NCBI GenBank assembly: GCA_038206385.1
Contig: JBBRAW010000007.1
Coordinates: 1 to 59,887, forward strand
Length of the DNA stretch: 59,887 bases
From: JANXSD01 sp038206385
GTDB taxonomy: Bacteria > Bacteroidota > Bacteroidia > AKYH767-A > OLB10
Direction of reading: 5' to 3'
Part shown: positions 44,719-55,100 of the stretch, one piece after another
Numbering within the stretch: position 1 is the first letter of the stretch
How the letters are laid out: every line of letters starts with the position of its first letter
Translations under genes and position numbers: made by a program
The notes under the pieces: model-generated
Databases searched by the model: none
Told to the model about the DNA's origin: nothing
What the model saw: only the letters and a program-made list of their open reading frames with translations

Positions 44719-45639
44719 TTATTTCAGCTCCAAGCTTGTAATACCAATTTGATTTCCTTCGCAATAAAGTTCGATAGTATATTTTCCTGGATTATAAGAG
44801 CTTCCTTTTTCCCAATAAACACAAAGATCTGTATTTCGATTTTCGTACATGATAGATTCTTTAGTGGTATAAAGTGTAGCTTGAGAATTGTACATAAAAG
44901 TTTCGCTAGAAGTTGACATCACAGCACCATCGGGACTAAGCACACGAATAAAAATATCCTTCGGACCTTTTTCTACTACCAAGTTTTCGATGATAGTAAA
45001 GCAAGTTTTAATACGTCCAGTTTTTTTAGCACTCGTCGTTTCCAATTCTTTTCCACTTCCTTTGTAACGAACACCAAGTGCTTTCATGTTTACAGATTTC
45101 AATACGGAAGCGATGGCAACTTTATTTGACAATACAGAATTTTGTTCTGATAAAACTTGCGTCTTTGTAGTAGCAGTATTTAAATTTTCTGTTAATGTGA
45201 GATTCTGATCGTTGAGTTGTTTATTTACTGTTTTCAGTGAATCTACTTGTCCGATATAATTCACATTCAGATTTTTTAAGGCAGCCATCTCCTCATGTGC
45301 TCTCTTTAGCTGAACAGCATCTCCTGAATTGATGAGTTTTTGAATTTGAGCGATCTTTTGGCGTATTTCTTCATCCTTTGATGAAAGCTGATTTTGTAGA
45401 CTAGCATTTTCTTGATTCAACTTTTCATATTCCGTTTTTACGCGTTGAAGCTCGGCTGATAGAGATTCTTTTTCAGCCATCGTTGTATCTAAATCACGAC
45501 TTACTTGCTCTAAATGAGTCTTTTTATCAAAAAATTGCCAAAGCAAAAGACCATTCACCCCTAATAAGATGGAGATAACGATAATTACAATTACCTTTTT
45601 AGAGTCTTGATCTTTGTGTTCCGTTTCGGGAGTAGCCAT
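44719..45639 (-). CDS. Inner-membrane-anchored periplasmic coiled-coil protein
   Basis: About 306 residues: an N-terminal cytoplasmic tail, one membrane helix (about residues 17-38, VIVIIVISILLGVNGLLLW), a long coiled coil (about 40-185, with many heptads such as LSAELQRVKTEYEKLNQEN) and a C-terminal beta domain (about 200-306, ending GITSLELK). I recognise this as a conserved Bacteroidota layout but know no function for it. The open frame extends to 45717, but ATG at 45639 is preferred because the upstream residues are rich in aromatic and basic residues and lack the expected start context. It is convergent with the giant barrel gene and divergent from the 978-residue gene. Confidence 0.75.
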   Translation of the reverse strand: MATPETEHKDQDSKKVIVIIVISILLGVNGLLLWQFFDKKTHLEQVSRDLDTTMAEKESLSAELQRVKTEYEKLNQENASLQNQLSSKDEEIRQKIAQIQKLINSGDAVQLKRAHEEMAALKNLNVNYIGQVDSLKTVNKQLNDQNLTLTENLNTATTKTQVLSEQNSVLSNKVAIASVLKSVNMKALGVRYKGSGKELETTSAKKTGRIKTCFTIIENLVVEKGPKDIFIRVLSPDGAVMSTSSETFMYNSQATLYTTKESIMYENRNTDLCVYWEKGSSYNPGKYTIELYCEGNQIGITSLELK

Positions 45640-45980
45640 TGTATTCAGTTTGAAATCAGGATAGATTCGAGCCTCGAAAATACTAAAATTGCGATAGGTT
45701 GAGAAAAATTTTCTCACGACTTATAAACGTATCATAGTGGATTAAGAAATAAATGCTGCGTTATAGAGGGAACATTAAGCAGCGAATGACGTAAAAATTT
45801 GCAAAACGGAATGAAAGTCCGTAACTTGCGACACTGTAAGCAGATGACTAATCACCAATGCGATGTCAGTTTTTATAGTTGGGAAGGCAAAATTCATTTT
45901 AATTTGAGATTAAGAATCAGTACAATGATTAAAGTTTACGTAACATATTACATAGTTTTATCTCTTAATTTTGCCGCGTA
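45640..45980. other. Divergent intergenic region (341 bp)
   Basis: Contains the promoters of the coiled-coil gene and the 978-residue T9SS gene. TAATTTTG at 45966-45973 fits the Bacteroidota -7 box and would give an almost leaderless transcript. A 60-codon frame at 45799-45981 looks accidental. Confidence 0.4.
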
Positions 45981-48917
45981 ATGGTGTATTATAGAGAGAA
46001 ATTCCTTGCCTTTTTAGTGTGTTTTCTACTTTTTGTAGGAAGTACGGTTTCTGTTGCGCAAACGAATCCTGCTCCTTGGAACCTTACCTCTTCAGGGAAT
46101 TATTTTTTCGTATTTTGGGCAAGTACAAGTGCTACATTATCATATCCTACAAGTTCAATTTGGCATCGAACTTCTACCTTACATCCTCCACTAGCAGCTG
46201 CCACCACAGGTAATTACACGGGATCATATAACGCAGCAGGATCTGCCCGAATAGAAGGGTTATATGTTTCAGGATTTAATTTTTGTAATGATAATACAGT
46301 ATCAGATCATAATATTGGTGCTTTTGTTGTCGGACTTAATTCAATTGGAAGAACGAATATTATGGTAAACTGGACTGCACAGGGAACTAGTGCAGGATCA
46401 TTTTATAACGTTAGATTACAATATAGAATTTCAATTTCCTCTCCATGGACAGATGTTCCTGGTCCAGTAGAATTCGTAGGAACGGGAGCACTTCAAATCT
46501 CTCCCACCTTAATGCCTGCAGTTAATATCAGCACATTAACAGCGGGTGCAGTTGATAATCGTCCAAACATGCAATTGCGTTGGAAATATTATTGGGTAAG
46601 TGGCGCTGCTTCTTTAAGCAAAATAAGGGTGGATGATATTACTGTTTCAAGCACTCCAATTGGTGGTAATTTTACTGGAACTGATATTATAAATGGCGCC
46701 CCATTTTGTGTTACACCAACTATTGGAGCTGCCGTTTCAATACCCTTCAAGTATGAAGTAAAAACAGCTTATACCATAGGTGTAACAACGTTTACTGCTC
46801 AATTATCAGATGCAAGTGGAAGTTTTACATCGCCAGTTGCTATTGGTTCAATACTATCAACAAATTCAGGGAGTCAAACGATTACAGGAACAATCCCAGC
46901 AGGAACACCTTATGGATCTGGATATAGAATTAGAGTCATTTCGGCCTCTCCTGCTTCTGCAGGTTTTTCTGATAATATTATTGATCTCACCATTAAATTA
47001 TCGCCAACAGATATAACGTCTCTTGCGTCGGTTTGCATTACAGATTCTTCAACGGTGAGTTGGGCATTGCCAACTATTTCATGTTTCAATGAAGTTTTGG
47101 TTGTTGCCAATGCAAACTCCTCCGTAACGGGAGCGCCTACAGGAAATGGTTCTGCCTACATTCCTAATACCGTATTTGGTTCGGGTACTTCGTTTGGAAC
47201 TGGTTTCGTGGTTTATAAAGGTGCTGGAACAAATGTTATTGTTTCAAATTTGACTCCTGGCACTCAGTATTTTTATAAAACTTGGGTTCGTTATGGTAAT
47301 GAATGGAGTTCCGGACAAGAGGTAAGTTGCACGCCCGACTATCAAACCAAAGTGCTTATTAATGGATATTTGAATGCCACCAACAGAATAAATGAGTGGA
47401 CAGAATTATTAGTTACTGGCGATGATCTCGATATGCGTGGATATAAAATCAGAGATAATAACTCTTCACAATCAGGATGGCAACTTGAATTTAATTTTAA
47501 TAATATTCCGTATTGGCAACATGTTCGAAGAGGTACTGTCATAATGTTGTATCATCAAATGAATTCACATATTATTGATACAGATCCTTCTGATGGATAT
47601 TTACAGTTGGATGTTTATGACCTTACCTATTTTAACGGTGGAAGTTTAACAACACTTGATTTATCAGGAACAGGGGATATTGTAGAAATTCTCACTCCAA
47701 CGTATGGTCATATTCATGGTTTAGGACATTTTCCTTCGCCAGGACCAAGTTGGACAGTGATGCCAACACCCAAATTAAATTATTCTGGTAGTTTGATAGA
47801 TGGCGACGCAGTTTATGCGTGTCCTGGTGGAACTATTGAAGACTACAATGCACCTTCAGGATCTAATGTTTCTAAGAGTAGTGTTACAATTACTTTCGGA
47901 TTACCGAATGCGTGTGGTGCAACGAATTCTAATTTTTGGAATGAACTTCGTCAACCATTTATGGCTCCCCAAACCGTAGCGTTTACTTCTATCATCAATG
48001 GCGCACCTGGATCGGTTACTTTTTCATGGTTGCCGGCAACGGATACTTATCCAGCAGATAATTTAACAGGGTATATTATTTTACGGAATACTAGCAATAG
48101 TTTTTTAGCAACTCCTGCTGATGGATCCACATATTCTTTAGGTGCAACAATAGGAGGAGCAACAGTGGTAGCAAACATTACTGGATCAACAACAACAACG
48201 TTTACGGATAACACTGTTACGAATGGAAACGTTTATTACTATAGAGTTTATGCATATCGATTTAATATCGATAATTTGAATGGTGATAATTTTAATGCAT
48301 CGCGAGGAAGAGCATATAACGATAATAATTTTGTATCAGTAAATTGGCCTGGATCAAATCCTTTACCAGTAGAATTGCTGTTTTTTAGAGGAGAACCAAA
48401 GGAAACGAAAGTGCATTTAACATGGGCAACAACATCTGAAAAGGAGAATGATTATTTTATTATTGAAAAGAGTTTAGATGGAAAATCCTTTTCGTTTCTT
48501 GGAAAAGTAAAAGGAGCAGGAACAAGTAATTCCCTCTTGAATTATTCTTTAGACGATTTAAATCCTGGTCCGGATGTAAATTATTATTCGCTTACTCAAG
48601 TTGATTTTAATGGCACACAAACTAAAAAGCAGATCATAGCAGTTCGATTTAAATCGACTAATTCGTATACAGTAAGTATCTTCCCTAATCCATTTTCTTC
48701 AGAAGTACAAATCCAATGTTTATCAAATGGATCAGGACCGATAGAAATAATGCTTTACGATTGTTTAGGGAAGGCTGTTTTACAGAAATCAAAAGTGTTA
48801 CGTGATGGAGCAAATAATTTCCTACTTTCAACATCAGAATTAGCTTCTGGAACTTATTTTCTTGTACTCAAAAATGATCTGGGCGAAACAGTTCATTCAA
48901 GGATTGTAAAGCGATAA
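45981..48917 (+). CDS. Large T9SS cargo protein with lamin-tail-like module
   Basis: A 978-residue exported protein. The signal peptide ends about residue 27 (SVAQ). A jelly-roll-like N-terminal region follows. A module at about 235-340 (TDIINGAPFCVTPTIGAAVSIPF to SGYRIRVIS) is shared with the giant protein downstream. A lamin-tail-like domain at about 455-650 includes NRINEWTELLVTGDDLDMRG. A fibronectin-III-like unit lies at about 655-790, then the ATTSEKENDYFIIEKS module, then the T9SS sorting domain with SIFPNPFSSEVQI ending HSRIVKR. No enzymatic motif is seen. It probably works at the cell surface as an adhesin or scaffold. The start codon ATG at 45981 directly precedes the signal peptide. 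Confidence 0.8.
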   Translation: MVYYREKFLAFLVCFLLFVGSTVSVAQTNPAPWNLTSSGNYFFVFWASTSATLSYPTSSIWHRTSTLHPPLAAATTGNYTGSYNAAGSARIEGLYVSGFNFCNDNTVSDHNIGAFVVGLNSIGRTNIMVNWTAQGTSAGSFYNVRLQYRISISSPWTDVPGPVEFVGTGALQISPTLMPAVNISTLTAGAVDNRPNMQLRWKYYWVSGAASLSKIRVDDITVSSTPIGGNFTGTDIINGAPFCVTPTIGAAVSIPFKYEVKTAYTIGVTTFTAQLSDASGSFTSPVAIGSILSTNSGSQTITGTIPAGTPYGSGYRIRVISASPASAGFSDNIIDLTIKLSPTDITSLASVCITDSSTVSWALPTISCFNEVLVVANANSSVTGAPTGNGSAYIPNTVFGSGTSFGTGFVVYKGAGTNVIVSNLTPGTQYFYKTWVRYGNEWSSGQEVSCTPDYQTKVLINGYLNATNRINEWTELLVTGDDLDMRGYKIRDNNSSQSGWQLEFNFNNIPYWQHVRRGTVIMLYHQMNSHIIDTDPSDGYLQLDVYDLTYFNGGSLTTLDLSGTGDIVEILTPTYGHIHGLGHFPSPGPSWTVMPTPKLNYSGSLIDGDAVYACPGGTIEDYNAPSGSNVSKSSVTITFGLPNACGATNSNFWNELRQPFMAPQTVAFTSIINGAPGSVTFSWLPATDTYPADNLTGYIILRNTSNSFLATPADGSTYSLGATIGGATVVANITGSTTTTFTDNTVTNGNVYYYRVYAYRFNIDNLNGDNFNASRGRAYNDNNFVSVNWPGSNPLPVELLFFRGEPKETKVHLTWATTSEKENDYFIIEKSLDGKSFSFLGKVKGAGTSNSLLNYSLDDLNPGPDVNYYSLTQVDFNGTQTKKQIIAVRFKSTNSYTVSIFPNPFSSEVQIQCLSNGSGPIEIMLYDCLGKAVLQKSKVLRDGANNFLLSTSELASGTYFLVLKNDLGETVHSRIVKR

Positions 48918-49149
48918 ATAGACCATCCCTAGGGTTTTCCGACCACTATGGCTAGTATCATTATAATTGTGAATATAGAGACTGAAATAAATCAATAAGG
49001 CTATTGCTCGGTAAAAGAATATCTTGTAAATTGCCCAATAAACTATAGGCGTTAAAAGTGCTTATTTTAATTAGAGATTAATATTTAGTTAACTTAAGAA
49101 ACATAATCTTGTAGTGGCAAATTGAATCAAAAATGTAAGAACAAAAACC

Positions 49150-52100
49150 ATGAATACATCTACCAAAACTTTATCATTAAACCTTTACAGCAAGCGAACA
49201 TTTAGTCGTTCAATACTGATATTACTCACATTACTCCCATTGTTTTTAATGTCCTTTAAAAGCTCAGGACAAACAATGCCTTCGGCACAATTGCTTCCTT
49301 ATACTCAAACTTTCGGAACTTCAGCATTTTCAACACCATTTGCTGGTATGGCAAGTTGGACAGGTTCAGGAACAAGACCATATGCAACACAAGCAACAGC
49401 AGAAGCTAGTCTTGAGGGAGTCGACCAAGCCATATCAAGTGCAACCCCTGCAAATGGCGGCGGCGGTGGTCAGTTCGGCCATTTAGTAAGTACCGATGCA
49501 AGATTGACTATTTTACAATCTGGCAATTCAACAAATGGTACATCACAAGTTGCTTTAGCAATAAATACCAATGGGTTTACTTCTGTAACTATTTCTTACG
49601 ATTTAGCTTTAACTATATCTAATACTAGAACAATTGGTCTTTCATTACAGTATAGAAATGGAACGACTGGTGCATTTACTACTGTTCCATCTACTGCTGT
49701 TACTTATGGTACTGGTACTACTAATGGAGGAGATGCCGATGGTCCCACTGATTTGGATAATTATTCATTCTCATTGCCAGCAGCTGCATTAGGACAATCA
49801 GTAGTTCAGTTACGTTGGGTAACATGGAGAGTAGCAACTTCTTCTGGTAATAGTTCAGGTATTGCACTGGACAATATTAGTATTACTGGAGCAGCAACTT
49901 CAACAATTAATATTACAAGCGCTCATCCTACAAGTTCAAATATTAATCAAGGATCAGCAGATAATATTATTGGTGGAATTTCTTTAGCTGTTACAAATGG
50001 TAATGCTACTTTAAATGGAGTAACGGTAAATACTACTGGTACTTATTCTGCTGCAACTGATTTAACAAATATAAAATTCTGGTTGAGTAGTAGTGCAACG
50101 AGCATTTCTGGAGCAACACAATTAGGAACATCACAATCTGGTGTTGCAAGTGGAGGTTCGGTAGGCGTGAGTGGTTTGTCATCATTAATTTCAACAAGTA
50201 CAACTAGTTATATACTTGTCACTGCTTCTGTATCTGCAACAGCTACTGCTGGCGGTACAGTAAGATTGGGATCAACATCTTTTTCAAATTTAACATTTAG
50301 CGGAACACCAGTACTTTCAGGAACGAATCCTGTTGCTGCAGGAGCATCACCAATCAATGACCAAACAATAATTGCTGTTACTCCTACGATTGCCTTAAGT
50401 GATGTTAGTCCGGCAGCAGGAAGTTATAATCAAAATACAACAAATAATATTATAAGAAGTGTTCAAGTAGTTGTTGGTAATGCATCAGCAACATTAAATA
50501 ATTTAACCTTCACTACAGGAGGAACCTATCTTACAAGTGATTTACAAACGAATGGATTTAAATTTTGGACAAACGCTACTAACAATTTAGTTGGAGCAAC
50601 TCAATTAGGAACATCACAAGCAATAGTTACATCAGGAGGAAATATTTCTCTTACTGGATTAACGCAATCATTTCCTGTTGGAACAAGATATATTTTGGTT
50701 ACAGCTGATGTTGCTTATAATGCTGGTGCAAGAAATATTAATATAGCTGCAACTCCTGCTGGAAATATTAATTTTAGTGTTGGTACCCCAACAGGTTTTC
50801 CTGTTGCTGCGAGTAATACTTATTCATTTGCTGCAGTTACTCCAACCGTTACAGTTGCAGTAACAAGTTTAGTAAATGGCATAGTAAATTTCCCAACACC
50901 AAATGCGATACTCTACAGAATGTCATTAGCGACAATAACAAATAACACAGATTTAACTAGTTTAATAATTACAACAGCAGGAACTTATTTAACTTCTGAT
51001 TTAGATGCGAATAGTTTTAAGTTATGGTACAACACAAGTAGTTCATTAACTGGTGCAGTTCAAATTGGATCTGCGCAAGCTGTTGTTTCATCAGGTGGCA
51101 CTGTAACATTTAATGGATTTTCGCAAACCATTTTAGTTGGTACAACAGGATTTATTTTAGTAACTATTGATGTATCATCAAGTGCAGTTGTTGGACATAC
51201 CATTAATGTAACTTCAAATACTTTAGCAAGTACTATTCAATTTTCACAAGGAATAATAACTGGATCTGACCCAACAAAAGTGGGTGGTGCATTGTTGATT
51301 TCTCCAACACCAACTGTTGCCGAAGTTATTCTTCCACAGTATGCAATAAATGGAAATACAGCTGGCAATCGTTTGCAATATGTTTGTCGTTTAACATTAA
51401 ATAATTTAATTCCGAATTCTACATATCGTTATTTTACTGGAGCATCAGAGTTAACAACAACAACTACTGGTACTACTGCAGGAAACTTTTTTGCAATCAA
51501 TAATACTGCAGGAGCTAATGGTTATATTGTTGGACAAAGTTCTAGTAAAAATATGGGTGGTGTAAATGGAAGTTTAATTGGTGGTGATGAATTTGTTGCA
51601 ACAGGTAGATATGCTGAACTAGTTACAAATGCAACGGGAAGTTATACAGGATGGTTTGCAATGGCACCAACAGGGAATACAACATTTACTGCAGGGAAAT
51701 TAAATTATTTTTATGTACAATTAAATAATGGAGCTGGTGATACTACCTTAGTACAATCGGTACATACAACAAATACATTTACGATGATCAATCCTGCCAC
51801 TGGAGTAAATGGCGGGCAGGCAATTAGAGGAACCTCAAGTGGAACTCCAGAAAATATGGTTTTCCTTTATGATAATACTGCAGCAACTGGTCGTCCGATA
51901 TATGGAACATGGTTAGAGAATGATGGTATTGCAACAAACTTTACAACGTGGTATACAGCACCTGCTGCAACACCTGTTGATGGAGTGAATGGTTCGTGGG
52001 GTGCTTACATTCCAGTAGCATTACCAAATGGAATTCGTTGTATCGAACAAAGAAATGTTGTTACTGCAGCTGTTGAAGGATGTTCAGCAACATCAGCAAA

Positions 52101-55100
52101 TGGAACATGGCCAACAGGATCTGTAAACACCGTTAATCCTACAGGAGGAACAACACCTTTAGTGATCAGTTCTACTGATGCTTCATTTGTTTGTCCGATT
52201 TTAAATACCATCAGTACAAATGCAATTTCTCCTTTAACCTATTGTGTTGATGGAAATTTTAATACTGCGGTCACTGTTACATTTAATCCATCAGTATATC
52301 CATATAATTCTGCAAATGTTTTTACTGCACAATTATCAAATGCAAGTGGAAGTTTTGCTTCTCCAATTAATATAGGAACTGTTCCAACATCAGCAAATTC
52401 AACAACCATTGCTGGTTCAATTCCTCCAGGACAACTTGCTGGAACAGGATATCGTATTCGTGTTATAAGTTCTTTACCTCCAATAATTGGTACTGATAAC
52501 GGAGCGAATATTACTTTCACATCAGGAACAACTTTTTATGCGGATGTTGATGGGGATGGTTTTGGTGATCTTACAAATACTAATGTTTATTGCTCTTCAA
52601 CCGCTGCGGGTCTTGCAGGATATATAAGTAATTCTACAGATTGTGATGATTTTGATCCAGCAGTTAATCCATCAGCTATTGAAGTTTGTAATTTGTATGA
52701 TGATAATTGTAATGGTTTAATTGATGAAGGTGTTAAATTAACTTTCTACGAAGATTTTGATAATGATACTTATGGTAATAATGCATCAACAATATTAGCA
52801 TGTACTGCTCCATTTGGCTATGTAAGTAATAATACAGATTGTAATGATCAAGCATCAGCAGTAAATCCAGGCGCTACAGAATTATGCAATGGATTTGATG
52901 ATAATTGTAATGGAACAATTGATGAAGGATGTACGATCTTTACTTTCTTTGCCGATGTAGATGGTGATACTTATGGAAACCCAGCAAGTTTTGTTACTAG
53001 TACAATAAATACAATTCCATCAGGATATGTTACTAATAATTTAGATTGTAATGATAATCTTTCTGGAGGTGCTGCCATACATCCTGGGGCTACAGAAATT
53101 TGTAACAACATTGATGATAATTGTAATGGTGCAGTGGATGAGGGATTAACATTTTTAACTTATTATCAAGATTTTGATAATGATAGTTATGGAAATATTA
53201 ATGTAACTATTTCAGCATGTTCGCCTCCTTTCGGTTATGTTTTAAATGGTACTGATTGTGATGATAATAATAATTTAGTTGCTCCTTTACCTCCAGTAAT
53301 AATTAGTGGTGCTACAAGTTTTTGTACAGGTGGATCAACAACATTAGATGCTGGAACTGGAATCGCTTATGGTGGTTATACAAATTATCAATGGTCAACT
53401 GGTGCTTTAACACAAACTATAAATGTTACTACAGCAGGAACATACACTGTTACTATTACAGGCGCTGCATCATGTACTAATTCTGCAACAGTTACTGTTA
53501 CAATAAATCCGCTACCAACAGTTTCTATTTCTGGTTCATCAAACGTTTGTACTGGAAGCAATACAACACTCGATGCTGGTGCAGGATTTAGTTCTTATTT
53601 ATGGTCTACTTCTGCATCAAGTCAAACGATTTCAGTAAACGCAGGAGGAACATATACAGTAACAGTTACCAATTCAAATGGATGTTCGAAATCAGCAAGC
53701 AAAACTGTTACAGTTGTCGCTCTTCCATCTGTTACGTTAACAACAACTAATGTTTCTTGTTTTGGTGGATCAAATGGTGCTATATCTACAACTGCAACAA
53801 ATGCATGTACTAATGGTCCTGGGTTAGTGATTTCACGATTCCTTCCAAATCCATTAGGCACTGATAATGCAAATGAATTCGTTGAACTATTAGCTACAAG
53901 AGATATAAATTTCGCTACAACTCCTTACGCAGTTGTCTTTGCAAATAATGGTACAGGAACTACATCTGGTTGGGTTGCAGGAGGAGCAACAACATACGGA
54001 TTTAACATCACTACAGGCACAGCAGTTGCTGGTCAGGTTTATTATGTAGGTGGAAGTTTAATGACACCAACTACAAATAGATTACGTGCAATAAATACAG
54101 GAACAACAAACGGTGATGTTTTTGGAACTTTTAGCTCATCAGGCGTTGTTGGTAACGGTGGTACAAGTGCAGATGGAGTTGCGGTATTCGCGCAAAACTT
54201 AACTACTGTTACAAGTTCTACAGTTCCAATAGATGTTTGGTTAGTTGGTACTACATTAGGAAGTGCCGTTGTTTCAGCGGGTGCTGCAGGATATCAACTA
54301 CCAGTAAATGATATTTATCCAGGAGGAAAAATTCAATCATCAAGTACAGTAGTTGCAAATGCAGCAACAGAAAATTTAGCGATAACTGCTGCTGGAACTT
54401 TTAATCCAGGAACAGGATCTTTTGTTTCTCCACGAACATTTACATCAGTATTAATGACAGGATTCATTGCAGGAAATACGCCAACAGTGAATGGAAATGG
54501 CTTGCTTAGTTCTACTACAGGATTCACTTATAACTGGAGTAATGGTGCAACTACATCTGCAATTAGTAATCTTATTCCGAACAGTTATTCTCTAACTGTT
54601 ACTTCTTGTAATGGTTGTACTGCAAACTTTAGTAGCGCAATAACTCAACCAACAGCATTAGCAATTTCACTGATATCAAATACTCCTGCAAGTTGTTCGA
54701 ATACAAATGATGGTGCACTTGCCGTGAGTGTAACAGGAGGAACAACTGCTTATGCTTATCTCTGGAATAATGGTGCTATTACTTCTAGCATTAGTGGATT
54801 GTTACCAGGAAATTATACTGTAACAATTACTGATGCAAATAATTGTACAGCACAAGCTACTTATACTGTTGGCTCCACTCAAACAGCAATTTTATATTAT
54901 GCAGATGGTGATGATGATACTTACGGATCAAATGTGGATCCTGGTTCTTTACATTGTGTACAACCATTACATACTTCTTTAAATCATACTGATTGTAATG
55001 ACGCTTCATTTGGAGTGAATCCAGGAGCTCAAGAAATTTGTAACACGATTGATGATGATTGTGATGGACTTATTGATGACGCTGATCCTTCTGTAACTGG

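Noticed and set aside
45799..45981. 60-codon plus-strand frame before the 978-residue gene
   Set aside because: Starts in intergenic DNA, has no domain pattern and overlaps the probable promoter.
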